A stretch of 64,000 bases of DNA from Heterohyrax brucei (lineage: Eukaryota > Chordata > Mammalia > Hyracoidea > Procaviidae). This document shows, in pieces, positions 22,061 through 32,438 of the stretch. Position numbers and translations under genes: made by a program. The DNA lies in NCBI GenBank assembly GCA_028571685.1, contig CM053143.1, forward strand, positions 136,062,829 to 136,126,828, given 5' to 3'. The stretch's first letter is position 1. Every line of letters begins with the position of its first letter. Below the pieces are notes generated by a model that was not told the origin of the DNA, ran no database searches, and saw only the letters and a list, made by a program, of their open reading frames with translations.

Positions 22061-22770
22061 AAGTGCTACAATATGGGCACATTCTGGCAGATTGATTGAC
22101 AAACAGATCTGTCTTCAGTTGACTGTAGGTTATCTGCACTCTGGGTTCTTAGGAGGGGGCTGAAATGCAACCTTGAACAATTCTTATCAAATCTAATTGC
22201 AATAAATAACTTACAAAAGTTTACCTAAAAGACAAACAGCCCATCTATTTTTCTAGATAACCTAAACTTCATTCTTTATATACCCAGAAGCATAATTCAA
22301 TGTAAAACAAAAAAATCTAGGAAGAGCTAAGACAATAGGATCCACAGCTTTGTTTTCATACCACACAGAGTTGTTATTACTTCATTGTACTGTGTTGCTT
22401 CACTATTTGCCTATATAGAGCAACATTTTAAAATCCTCCAAGTGAAATGAAATACAGACCAAATGTAGGGGTGTTGAGACATCTTCCCTTATATGACATG
22501 GTACTCACATTCTAAGGACCTGTGGAGAAGTTCCTTTATAGACCTCACATTCCAAAAATGCCTCCTTGGAAAAGTTCATTTGTTTTTATCCTTTCCATAC
22601 AACAAGGTCTAATTCACTGTTTCCATTTTTAGTTTCATTTTCAAACACTTGTAACCAAATTTGTAGACCTCTTCTAGCAACTGTACGAGAGTGGGTGGTA
22701 GCCATTTCTTTTGTTGCCTTTATTTTCTCCTGGTCCCTGAATCCTCTTTAATTCTTTTGCAAAATTCATT
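22061..22770. other. No recognised feature
   Basis: About 700 bp, AT-rich. No repeat or gene recognised beyond possible further L2 decay. Confidence 0.35.
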
Positions 22771-22928
22771 AAATCCATTGCTATTGGGTCCAATCTCACT
22801 CACAGCAATGCTATAGGACATGGTAGAACTGCCCCTTTGAGTTTCCAAGGAGTGTCTGGTGGATTCCAAATGCCAACCTTTTGATTAGCAGACATAGGTC
22901 TTAACCACTATACCACCAGGGTTTCCAT
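22771..22928 (-). repeat. AfroSINE, short type
   Basis: Antisense: ATTGCTATTGGGTCCAATCT, GGTAGAACTGCCCCTTTGAG, ending ACCACCAGGGTTTCC. Confidence 0.92.
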
Positions 22929-23012
22929 TCTTTTAGAAGTCAGTAACCGATCTCAAATTCTTGACAGGGTGAAAAACTTTATATGAATTATGCAGACACA
23001 GTGCTATTTGGG

Positions 23013-23173
23013 GGGCCCTATGGTGGCACAATGGTTAACTGCTACAGCTACTATCCAGAAGATCAGCAGTTTGAAACTACCAGGTGTTCCTTGGAAAATC
23101 TCTAGGGCAGCCCTTCTCAGTCATATGGGATCATGATGAGCTGGCACTGACTTGATGGCAGCTAACAACAAAA
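23013..23173 (+). repeat. AfroSINE, short type
   Basis: Head GGGCCCTATGGTGGCACAAT, B-box-like GCAGTTTGAAACTACCAGG, tail GAGCTGGCACTGACTTGATG with CTAACAACAAAACAACAA. The tail has the RTE-type TAACAACAA repeat instead of the usual TTTGGTTT run. Confidence 0.9.
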
Positions 23174-23478
23174 CAACAATGCTGCTCACACTTTGGAGGA
23201 AAGCTCAAGAAAACCACAGAAAGACGTAATAGTTGATGACATTCTTGAAAACTGTTATTTCTCTGGTTTCAGCAGGTCTTTCTAAGTCAAGAGACAGACA
23301 ACAGCAAAGACTCAGAGGCATAAAAATGCACTGAAGTTCACATGACAGAGGATAGGGTGAGGGGACATAATATGTATATGTAAATGTTTCTATTAATGCA
23401 TTATTCTTCCCAGTTAGAAGAGTGATTAACCTACTAAAAAATGTCTTTCAACCCACGAGCACTTAAGGAGTGACTCCA

Positions 23479-23872
23479 GAAGTCCCTGGGTGGTGCAAAT
23501 AATTAAACGCTCAACTACTGATAGAGCCCAAGCAGTCCAGTGGTTAAGAGCTTGGTTGCTAACCTTAAATCCAGTGGTTCAGATTTGCCAGCTGCTCCCC
23601 TAGAAGCCTTAGGGGGAAGTTCTACTCTGTCCTATAGCATTGCTATGAGTTGGAATCAATGAGACAGTAATGAATTTGTCTTTTTTTTCCCCTCACTAAT
23701 CAAAAGGTTGGTGATTAAAATCCACCCAGGGATACCTTGGAAGACAGTCCTGGCAGTCTGCTTCCGAAAGATCACAGCCAGTGAAAACCCCGTGGAGCCC
23801 AGTTGTACTCTGAAACACATGAGGTCTCCATGAGTCAAAACGAACTCAACAGCAACTGGTTTGGGTTGGTTT
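23479..23872 (+). repeat. AfroSINE, long type, split by a short one
   Basis: Starts AAGTCCCTGGGTGGTGCAAA at 23479, breaks at about 23525, and resumes near 23691 with AATCAAAAGGTTGGTGATTA, the internal block GGCAGTCTGCTTCCGAAAG and a GGTTTGGGTTGGTTTT end. Confidence 0.85.
23525..23690 (+). repeat. AfroSINE, short type, nested
   Basis: Sense copy inside the long SINE: AGCAGTCCAGTGGTTAAGAG, GAAGTTCTACTCTGTCCTAT, GAGTTGGAATCAATGAGACA and a T run. It shows the short type was still active after the long copy had inserted. Confidence 0.85.
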
Positions 23873-24499
23873 TATAACAACAGCAGTTTCTACCAAAGGC
23901 AAAAAATGCTATCAAGCAAGCAAGCCAGTCTTTTGTTTTTTATTCAGATTAAAATGACTACCCACCCTGACCATAGCTTGGGCTAACCTAAATGCTAGCC
24001 ACCAAGAATAACAATAACTGTTACAGTTCTCTCCAAGAGTCAACACGACCAGGGTAAAGCCAGAGTGTCTATCCCCGAAAGTCCAGTTCACCATCCTCTG
24101 CCCCTGTAAAGCCATTGCCTGGCCTTACCAAAACTACAGCAAGGAGAGAAAGAGTGGTACAAGGCTAACAGTACAAGCCTTAGAACCAGTCAGACAGGGG
24201 GGTGGGTACTGGGTCTATTGTTTGGTTCCCACAGACACTGAACAAATTACTTCTGGTCTTCATTTTCCTCTGATAATCTGGATATCTGAGATCTGATTGG
24301 TTAGTAGATTCCACTATTTTATAATCGCATATCCAATTTTGATAATCTGCTATACTCATTGATTTTTGTAATCTATAAAACATGTATATACATCACCATA
24401 GACTCCCGTAGCTAGAGATGACTTGAAAAATGAGTATTTCACCATGCTTCAGTCATGAAATTATGACTCGTAACATTCAGATGTGAGTAATTTTAGGTA

Positions 24500-25105
24500 C
24501 CTGTCTTAGCTACCTAACACTACTACAATATAAATACCATAAGTGGATGGCTTTAACAAACAGAAATCCGTTCTCTCACAGTTTAGAAAATTAGAAGACT
24601 AGATGATTCAGGGCACCAGCTATAGAGACAGGCTTTCTGTATTGGCTCTGAGGGAAGGGCCTCATCTCCTTTCAGCATCTATAGGCCTGCTGTTGCTTGG
24701 AAATCTTCACATGTCTTAGCATCAATCTTCCCCTGAGTTAGGAGCGTCCAGTGAAGGGGCCGTGAGTCCAAAGACAGCACTCTGCTTCCAGCTCGTCTTC
24801 TGTGGTGATAATGAGGCCCTTCGTCTCTCTGTTAGCTTCTCTCTCCTTTCATTTCTTGTAAGATGAAAGATACGCCTCAAGTAAAGAAGTGACTTGAGTA
24901 AAGAAGTGCGACTTAAGAATCACACCACGTGAATTCCACCTCATAGAGATTTCAGGGTTGATGACACATAAAATGGAAGATAGTCACATAATAGCACAAA
25001 ACTGGAGGATGAAGAAAAGGGAGGACAATTCCACAACAAAGGGAAGCACGGCTGAGCCAAGTAGACACGCACTTTGGGGCAACACAGTTCAATCCATATG
25101 TTTTG
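24500..25105 (-). mobile_element. MaLR-like LTR fossil, afrotherian variety
   Basis: Antisense copy of the 13.4-kb repeat: TGTCTTAGCTACCTAACACT, GTGGATGGCTTTAACAAACA, CATTTCTTGTAAGATGAAAG, GGGCAACACAGTTCAATCC. Solo. Confidence 0.6.
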
Positions 25106-25439
25106 ATTACTTCGATTTCTTTTTTCTGGCAAATACCATTTAGGCAGCTCAAAATGTAATGTTAAAATATGAGCAAATGTTGTAACCAGCCAAGGTCTTG
25201 ACTAAGTTCTCACCAAAGTAATACAAACAGCAATTTTCTGGGAGCTTATGTGGCAAACACTGGGCTATTTAAGGCTTTGGGGTGATGTCCCATCTCAAAA
25301 ATAGCCCATTTGAGAAGAAAGAAATAGCTCCACAAAGAAATAAATAGAAGAGTGATTTTTGTTTGTTAAATAAATTCCAAAGTGTTCAAGTTTTGATTTT
25401 TGTAAATACCATGGGAGGTAAAACTGGGTTAACTCTGAT

Positions 25440-25977
25440 GATAGTTTTACCATGAGCTTTAGTGGCGAGGTCTAGGTCACCCTGGACCCATGAGAGAGAG
25501 TCGTGTGGGGACCATCAGGAAATTCAAGAGAGTCTGGTGCTAGCCTGAAGAGGTATTTATCTCAGTGCATACAAAGCAGTAGTAAAAATTTTTATAGAGG
25601 CTAGAGTTAAAATGGCTTCCCTGGGCCAAGAACAAACAAAAACTAGTCGTAAGGCCATTTGCAAGAAACAAAAATCACAGCTCAAGCAACTTTACTTATC
25701 AATATGAATTTGCATGAGTTAGCAGTACTTATCAGCATGAGTTAGCAACATTCATCTAATCAAGATACGCCAGTTTAGCATTCAGTGACCAACTTTCCTA
25801 AAACAAAATGGAAATTAGATTTGATTAGCCAATCAAAGAAAAGGGCTAGATCCTCATTTAAGCTTTAAAACTGAGTCTTACAACTCATCTAAGTCAAGGT
25901 CATGAAAATTCCATAGACACATCCAAACTCCCTGAAGGACTGAAATGCCAGGCTGAGGGCTATAGGGACCATGATCT
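25440..25977 (-). mobile_element. LTR-like fossil, family unresolved
   Basis: On the minus strand: a U3-like part with two related copies of GCTAACTCATGC, a TATA-like TCTATAAAAATT, a poly(A)-signal-like GAGATAAATACC about 50 bp on, and a U5-like end. No internal region. The layout fits a solo LTR of an endogenous retrovirus, but I cannot name the family. Confidence 0.45.
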
Positions 25978-26640
25978 CAGGAACTATCTATCTCAATTAG
26001 CATAACATAATTTATAAAGAAAATGTTCTACATTCAACTTTGTTGAGTAGTGTCTGGGGTCTGAAAGATCTGTGAGCAGCCATCTGAGATAGTCCACTGG
26101 TCTCACCCTCAGAGATGCAAGTGAGAATGAAGAAAAGTAAAGACAGATGCTAAAAGCTAGTCTAAAAGACTAATAGAATACAACTACCACAGCCTCCACC
26201 AGACTGAGTCCAGCACAACTAGATGGTGCTTAGCTAGCTACCCCCATTAACTGCTCTGACAAGGATTACAATAGAGAGTCCTGGAGAAAATGTTGAACAA
26301 AATGCTATTTCACAGAAAAAGACCAGACTTACAGGCCTAACAGAGATTGGAGAAACCCCGAGAGTATGGCCCCGAACACCCTTTCAGCTCAGTAACAGTC
26401 ATTCTTGAGATTTATCCTTCAGCCAAAGGTCAAACAAGCACATAAAACAAAACGGGACTAAAAGTGCAGGGACTAGAAGGCAGGAAAGGTGGTTACTGGT
26501 AGCCTGAGATTGAGAAAGGAGAGTGTTGACATGTTGTGTGGTTCGCAACCAGTGTCATGAAACAACATGTGTGCTAACTGATGAATAAGAAGCTACTTTG
26601 TTCTATAAACCTTCATCTACTTACAATAATTTTTTAAAGT
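25978..26640 (+). mobile_element. L1 3' UTR, variant B, diverged
   Basis: Shares ATAAAGAAAATGTTCTACAT, GTGTCTGGGGTCTGAAAG and ACAACTAGATGGTGCTTAGC with the 18-kb copy. It ends with TTCTATAAACCTTCATCTAC and a short T/A run, without a long poly(A). Confidence 0.7.
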
Positions 26641-26649
26641 GTTGTAACT

Positions 26650-27165
26650 GTAAGCCTGAGTCCCCTGACCATTTCAACTGAGGGTGCTCCCTTTGCTTGA
26701 ACAGTGTCTCACTCAAGAAGCTCTGTTAAGACTGGGGTCTTAAAGCTAGCAAGCTGCCATCTAAAGCACGTCAAATGGTCCCAGTCCACCTGGATCTGGG
26801 GCAAATGCAAGACATCAAGGAGAGGAGGAAAATAGGAGCCCATCAGACGGACGGGGCCTTATGAGCCATAGCCTGTTTCAGCATGGGACCAGAAGAAATA
26901 GATGATGCCTGATCACCATCAGTGACAGCTTGGATGGGGTAGACGGAATGGAACTTCAGACTCAGTGGGTTATGGAACAGACAGCATAGCCTGAAGACCA
27001 CACTTTGTGGTCCTTCTTAACAGAAGGCCCCCTGGGAGTGCGGTCCCCAGACTCTCTCACCCTGAACTGCATCCAGCACTGCGGCCAGCTCCCCAGACAG
27101 AGACTGACCTGGACCACGCAAACACAGAGTGATACTGTCAGTGAATAAACCTTTTAAAATGTACA
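26650..27165 (+). mobile_element. L1 3' UTR-like, third variant
   Basis: Contains GACTGGGGTCTTAAAGCTAG, AGCTGCCATCTAAAGCAC, GGGACCAGAAGAAATAGATG and CCCCAGACTCTCTCACCC, all seen in the L1 3' UTRs of the window. The ends differ (GTGAATAAACCTTTT) and no poly(A) is seen. Probably an older L1 subfamily. Confidence 0.6.
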
Positions 27166-27599
27166 TGGGGTTCTCTGAGGGGCCCTTTGCTGGAGCTGAA
27201 CTGATTGGGAGAGGAGGGCCAGACCTTGGTCAAAAGGTCTCAGGGAGTTCCAAACAAAACGGCAAATGTGTTCTCATGTAGGAGGTGGGGGGAGGGGCGG
27301 GGTGCAGCTAGAATAGGCTAGAGGAGAAAGTTCTGGGGACCATATGACAACAGGATATAGGCTGTAAAATTGTTCTTAATTCACAATGAAAGAAGGGGGA
27401 GAAAAAGAAGCCCTGTTAACTATAACAAACTTCTTGGTCCAGTTTTTCTGTCTGACAGCCGTAACCTGGAACGGATTTGGCCGCAGAAGGGGATCCACAG
27501 GAAACTAAGTGCTCTCCAGACACAAACAAGAAGCAGGGAGGTGAAATGGCTGACCCTGACTAAGAATGAAAATAAAATAAATTGGACACCAGCCCCTGC
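27166..27599. other. No recognised feature
   Basis: About 430 bp with a G-rich run near 27284-27302 (GTGGGGGGAGGGGCGGGG). No repeat or gene recognised. Confidence 0.35.
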
Positions 27600-28080
27600 T
27601 TTTATGGATTGAATTGTGTGCCTTGCAAAAGATACGTTGAAGTCCTATCCTCAGTACCTGTGAATGTGACCATGTTTGAAAAGAGGGTCTTGGAAGAGTT
27701 GACCAGTTCATATGAGCAAGCACTGGTGGCACAGGTATTAATGGCTACAGCTGCTAACCAAAAGGTTAGCAGTTCAAATCCACCAGGTGCTGCTTGAAAA
27801 CTGTATGAGACAGTTCTACGCTGTCCTATAGGGTTGCTATAAGTTGGAAATGACACAGTTGCAAGGGTTTATGAAGTCCTACTGGAGTAGGGTATGACCC
27901 AATTCCGAGTGTTGTCCTTACAAAACAGAAGAGACACTGAGACAGAGACAGCTATGTGATGAGGAAGTTACACCAAGAAATACCCGGGGTGGCCAGAAGC
28001 TGAGAGCAAAAACAAAGGATCTTACCCTAGAGGTTTCCAAGAGAACATGACGCGGTGGACACCCCAGCCTTCAGAACTAT
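27600..28080 (+). mobile_element. MLT1-type LTR (MaLR fossil)
   Basis: Begins TTATGGATTGAATTGTGTGC, continues with TTGAAGTCCTATCCTCAGTA, GACCCAATTCCGAGTGTTGT (after the SINE) and ACCCCAGCCTTCAGAACT. Carries a sense AfroSINE. Solo. Confidence 0.7.
27720..27870 (+). repeat. AfroSINE, short type, inside MLT1
   Basis: ACTGGTGGCACAGGTATTAA, AGCAGTTCAAATCCACCAGG, CAGTTCTACGCTGTCCTATA, GTTGGAAATGACACAGTTGC. Confidence 0.92.
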
Positions 28081-28082
28081 GG

Positions 28083-28432
28083 GGGCATTGGTGGCAGAAT
28101 TCTCGCCTCCTAGAGAGAGATCTGAGTTCGGTTTCTGGCCAATACACTTGATGCGTGGACAAGACCCATTTGTCAGTAGAGGCTGTGTGTTCCCATGATG
28201 ATGAGCAGGTTTCAGCAGAATTCTAGACTAAGACTAGGAAGAAAGGCCGAGTGATCTACTTCTGAAAACTCATTGAAAACTCAAACTTATTGAAAACCCT
28301 ATGCATCACTATAGTCCAGTTCCCAACCAGTTATAGGGATGGCCTAGGACAGGGCAGCTCTTCTTCCACTTGTCCATGGGATTCCCGTGAGTTGGGAGCC
28401 AACTTGGCAGCAGCTAACAATAACAACGCACT
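28083..28432 (+). repeat. SINE with tRNA-Gly-like head and RTE body
   Basis: The head GGCATTGGTGGCAGAATTCT CGCC (split here), with TTCGGTTTCTGGCCAATACA following, matches tRNA-Gly(GCC), including the GTAGAATTCTCGCC anticodon arm and B box. The body then matches the 5' part of RTE (GACTAGGAAGAAAGGCC in the sister copy; here GACTAGGAAGAAAGGCCGAG), and the end matches the RTE 3' end (GAGTTGGGAGCCAACTTGGC then AGCTAACAATAACAAC). About 350 bp. The functional head would be a Pol III promoter. Confidence 0.75.
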
Positions 28433-28859
28433 TCACAGTTATGAAACAATAAAGTTCTGTTCTTTTATGCCACCAGATTGTGACATTTTGTTACGGCAGC
28501 CCTGTCTTGAGCATTCTAGTCCTTAAGATGCCCAGAAGCATGTCAGTGTTAAAGTTCCCTCCTAAGCATAGCCCTGACTTGTCTACTTGCCAGACATTCA
28601 CGCAATCACTGTCACCTGTGCTCATGACACTGTACTAAGCACTCAATTGTTCCTCTATGGTCGTAAGACTCTGCCTGCCTCCATGGATTGACGTGTGCAG
28701 GTTAGGTCTTCCCAAACTGTCTTGTGCCTGAGATCCACACAACTGTCACTAGGCAAATGGCTATGCGTAGCTATGCCTACCCTAGGTGTATTAGGCTGAA
28801 ACTGTGAATACTTAAAACATGATCCATTCATTTTTTTAAAGCAACCCTCATGAGACAAA
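28433..28859. other. End of MLT1 plus unassigned DNA
   Basis: Just after the SINE the sequence TATGAAACAATAAAGTTCTG and TTTTGTTACGGCAGCCCTGT is the 3' end of the MLT1 that began at 27.6 kb. The MLT1 was split by the tRNA-Gly-headed SINE. The rest, to 28.86 kb, shows nothing I recognise. Confidence 0.6.
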
Positions 28860-30030
28860 AAGAATAAAGTATTTAATATATAAGAAGCTTTTACGATCGA
28901 TTAAAACATGCCAACAACTTCTTAAAAAGCAAAGTACATGAACAGACATTTCAGTAAAAATGAAATACAAATGACGCTAAAATACAGGAAAGTGTATTCA
29001 AACTCTCATAATAAACATGTATCCATTAGAACAATGAAGCACTAGTTTTTCCAAATCAGATTGGGCAAGAGTAGAAATTTTTCAATATTCAATGAAGCTG
29101 AGAGGGAACTAGCAGTTTTATAAACTATCGATGGGAGTTTAAGATTTTATAACCCTATTGTAGGACAACTGTATAATCACCACTGAAATTTTAATCCATA
29201 TACACTTTGACCCTTCAGTTTCACACATAGGAATTTTCCCTACAAAAGTGCTGACATATGAAAGCAAATATGTATTGGTAGGATATTTACTGCCATACTA
29301 TACAAGGTACAACAATTAAGTCCATGAACTTAATTGTTCTAAGTGCTACATACCTCATTGCTGAATATCACTATGGTCACCTTAGAAGTACTCCCCTTGA
29401 GAAGCTATTCACCAATGCCAGCGCCTATCCAACCTTCAGATCAATTTTGGAACTCTTTCTGGAATGGCCATTGCACACAGTGGCACGGTGGCAAGTTCAC
29501 AAACTTAATTGTGTAACTGTCCATGAGGGAAAAAATTTTTATATTTATCTGTAAACAAATAACTGTACTGGAATACTTTTACTACTTATTTGATCTGGCC
29601 CCCAGTGACTTTCTTCTTTACCTGAAGACGAAGGAAATACTGAAAGGAAGACATTTTGATGACATTCAGGACATCAAGGGTAAGACAACAGTTGTAACGG
29701 CTATTCCAGAAAAAGAGTTCCAAAATTGCTTTGAAGGGTGGACTAGGCACCGGTATCAGTAGATAGCTTCCCAAGGGGTGAGCTTGGAAGGTGACCATAG
29801 TGATATTCAATAATGAGGTACGTCACACTTTTTCTATGATGAGTTTACAAACTTAATTGGCAGTCATCATATAATAAACAAAAGCAAGATACACCATAAA
29901 TGACAACCAATACTTGGAAGCCTCTACATGTCCAAGAATCTACCTAGGTATTAAATGGGTTGAAGTAGGTCTGTATGGAAAGCTGTCCAAGAAAAGTTGT
30001 CATGAGAAAAAGAGCCTTAACTACGTCATA
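28860..30030 (+). mobile_element. Old L1 ORF2 3' portion, split by mariner
   Basis: Very diverged L1M-type DNA. GAACAGACATTTCAGTAAAA, ACAGGAAAGTGTATTCAAAC and TTTGACCCTTCAGTTTCACA match the region coding the C-terminal part of ORF2. After the mariner remnant it resumes near 29872 (TTGGAAGCCTCTACATGTCC). Too decayed to translate. Confidence 0.65.
29303..29869 (+). mobile_element. Mariner remnant with foldback structure
   Basis: Flanked by TA at 29301-29302 and 29870-29871, the mariner target. A plus-strand stretch at 29.59-29.76 kb translates to DLAPSDFLLYLKTKEILKGR and FDDIQDIKGKTTVVTAIPEK, the C-terminal region of a mariner transposase with the last catalytic Asp (PSDF). The two outer ~175 bp are inverted repeats of each other: 29303-29478 pairs with 29686-29869, and the right arm includes the end of the coding region. 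Only the last ~60 codons of a ~345-residue protein remain, so it is non-autonomous. Confidence 0.75.
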
Positions 30031-30184
30031 AACAACCTGTTGTCATTTATACCTATAACAAAATAAGCAAGGCAAAATTTTTCTAGAATCCAGACTTCTT
30101 CCCGCAGCTGAGAAAAACCAACCGTCAGGCAGCAGGCAAAGCCAGTGCCGGTGGCATCTGGATGTGTGATAGGGAAGAAAGGGA
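30031..30184. other. No recognised feature
   Basis: Short gap between the old L1 and the next SINE; nothing seen. Confidence 0.35.
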
Positions 30185-30490
30185 AAATGAGGCCCATTGG
30201 TGTTTCCATGGTAGAATTCTTGCCTTCCACGAGGGAGACTGAGGTTTGATTTACAGCCAATGCACCTCATGCATAGCTACCACTTGTCTGTCAGTGGAAC
30301 CGTAGGTGTCACTGTGTCAGACTAAGAGACTAGGAAGAAAGGCCTGACGATCTACTTCCAAAAACCAGCCAATTAAAATGTGTGGGTTACAATGATCTGT
30401 AGGCCATGGTATAGGACTAGGAAGCATTTGATCTCATTGTACACGGGGTCATCAGGAGTTGAAGGCCTGCCTGACAGCAGACGGTAGAAC
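30185..30490 (+). repeat. SINE with tRNA-Gly-like head and RTE body
   Basis: Second copy of the family at 28.1 kb. Head: CCATTGGTGTTTCCATGGTA and GAATTCTTGCCTTCCACGAG, then GAGGTTTGATTTACAGCCAA and TGCACC, matching tRNA-Gly(GCC). Body: TGTCTGTCAGTGGAACCGTA, GACTAGGAAGAAAGGCCTGA, CGATCTACTTCCAAAAACCA. Tail: TTGTACACGGGGTCATCAGG. It is more decayed at the very 3' end. Confidence 0.78.
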
Positions 30491-31440
30491 AAGCATGGGA
30501 AAATCAAAGCCGTCAGGTAAACATCAGTCTCGTGGCATATCAAGATTTCTATCCCACTGTTCTGAGAACATACAGTAGTATGATTTTGTCGAGAGATGAA
30601 AAATTAGTAGGTTTGGCAGGTGGTAGGATGATGTCCTGTTTTCATAATAGAAAACAAAATTAAGCATCAATAAAATGAAATAGGAAACAGTTTTCTCATT
30701 AATTAATGTAAATATACAACAAAACACTACCAACCGTTTTACAACAAATACGCACGGCCACAATTTAACAGGCAGCTGTCTTCCACAAAACTTAAACTCT
30801 CTTCTCTCATTGTTTAATACAACTCTGCTTTAAGAAAAAGCGTTAACTTCCCTTCACTAAAATTCAGGTATTAAGTAGCTTTTCCACAGTTCCCTGGATA
30901 CTAGCTTAGGGCAATAGCTATCGGAGTTCATTGATTTGCTGCTAACAAATTGGAAGATTTAATGCTGTGACTTCCTCATGTTGCTAGTTGGTGATCAGGT
31001 CTCACTGGGGTCTCTCCAAATGGGAAAAGAATTGCTTCCTGCTAACCTCAGGCAGTCGTCCTACATTCACATCCTTTTCCTAGGTGATCTTAAACAGAAA
31101 GAATAAGGAGAAAGATTGTCTCATTCTCCCACTGTGCCTGCATAAAACCCAATTGTATTCCCTTTTCTCTTCCTGAAGATGTTACCGTGGCAACTACTGT
31201 GTTCAGCTCTCATTCCTCCCTTGGTTGAAACTCATCATTTGTGGAACAGTTATTTTGCTTCCTAACGACTAAGCTTTTCACTTGCCTATGCGGAGAAATT
31301 GGAAAGACAGCTACCTGGCCAGCAGACTGGACAAGATCCATACTGAAGATCTGTTATCATACATTCTAAGTTTTGCCTGTACTCATTCACTCAGTATCAA
31401 CTGAGGGGACAGGCACATGGATAATATGACTCCTGGCTGC
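30491..31440. other. No recognised feature
   Basis: About 950 bp of complex unique-looking sequence without a repeat I can name. The only open frame is short (79 codons, minus) with no domain. Confidence 0.35.
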
Positions 31441-31643
31441 TGGAGTCCCTGAGTGGTGCAAACAGTTACCAGGCTTGGCTACTAACTGGAAGGTTGGAGG
31501 TTCAGGTTCACCTTGGAACTCAGAAGAAGGCCTGGCCACCTATTTCTGAAAAAAAATCAGTCACTGAAGACACTAAGGAACACAGTTCTACTCTGATACA
31601 TGTGACTTCACCATGAGCTGAGGTAAATTTAACAGCAGCCATC
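31441..31643 (+). repeat. AfroSINE, long type
   Basis: GAGTCCCTGAGTGGTGCAAA, GGTTGGAGGTTCAGGTTCAC, internal block GAAGAAGGCCTGGCCACCTA, tail CCATGAGCTGAGGTAAATTT. Confidence 0.9.
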
Positions 31644-32438
31644 CCAAAGAAAAGCCATCCAACAGAAAATGCAGAAATTATCAAAAAAAAAAAAAATCAT
31701 TAAAACCACACACCAGTAAAATTTTTCTAAAGATTATTTATAAACAGTTGTAGCACTACACTGACAGAGAACTGCCAGAAACTCAAGCCAGATTCAGAAA
31801 AGGATGTGAAATGAGAGATGTCACTGCTGATGCCAGATGGATTCTAGCTGAAAGTAGAGACTACCAGAAAGATGTTTACCACTGTTTTATTGACTACACA
31901 AAGACATTCAACTGTGTGGATCGTAACAAATTATAGGTAACATTGCAAAGAATGGGAGTTCTAGAACACTTAACTGAGCTTATGAGGAACCCAGAGTTAG
32001 ACCAAAGAGGCAGTCATGAGAGCAGAACACAGGCACATTGCATGATTTAAAGTCAGAAGTATGAAACACAATTGTATACTTTCACCATACTTAGTCTGTA
32101 GGCTAGAAAATAATTCCAAGAAGCTGGACTATAAGAACTTGCAAATGATACTACTACCCTTGCTGAAAATGAAGAAGACTTGAAGCCCTTACAGATGAAG
32201 ATCAAAGACCATAGTCTTCAGTATGGATTATAACTTCTCATAAGAAAACAAAAATCCTTACAATTGGACCACTAAGCAGTATCATGATAAACAGGAAAAA
32301 ACGCTGATGCTGTCAAGGATTTCATTTTAGTTGGATTCACAATCAACACCTGTGGAAACAATTGAGAAATCAAACGATGCATTGCATTGAAAAAATCTGC
32401 TACAAAAGACCTCTTTCAAGTGTTAAAAGATGTTACCC

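Noticed and set aside
28083-28160. A functional tRNA-Gly gene
   Set aside because: The acceptor and D arms are mutated, no terminator follows, and the RTE-like body continues directly; it is a SINE head.
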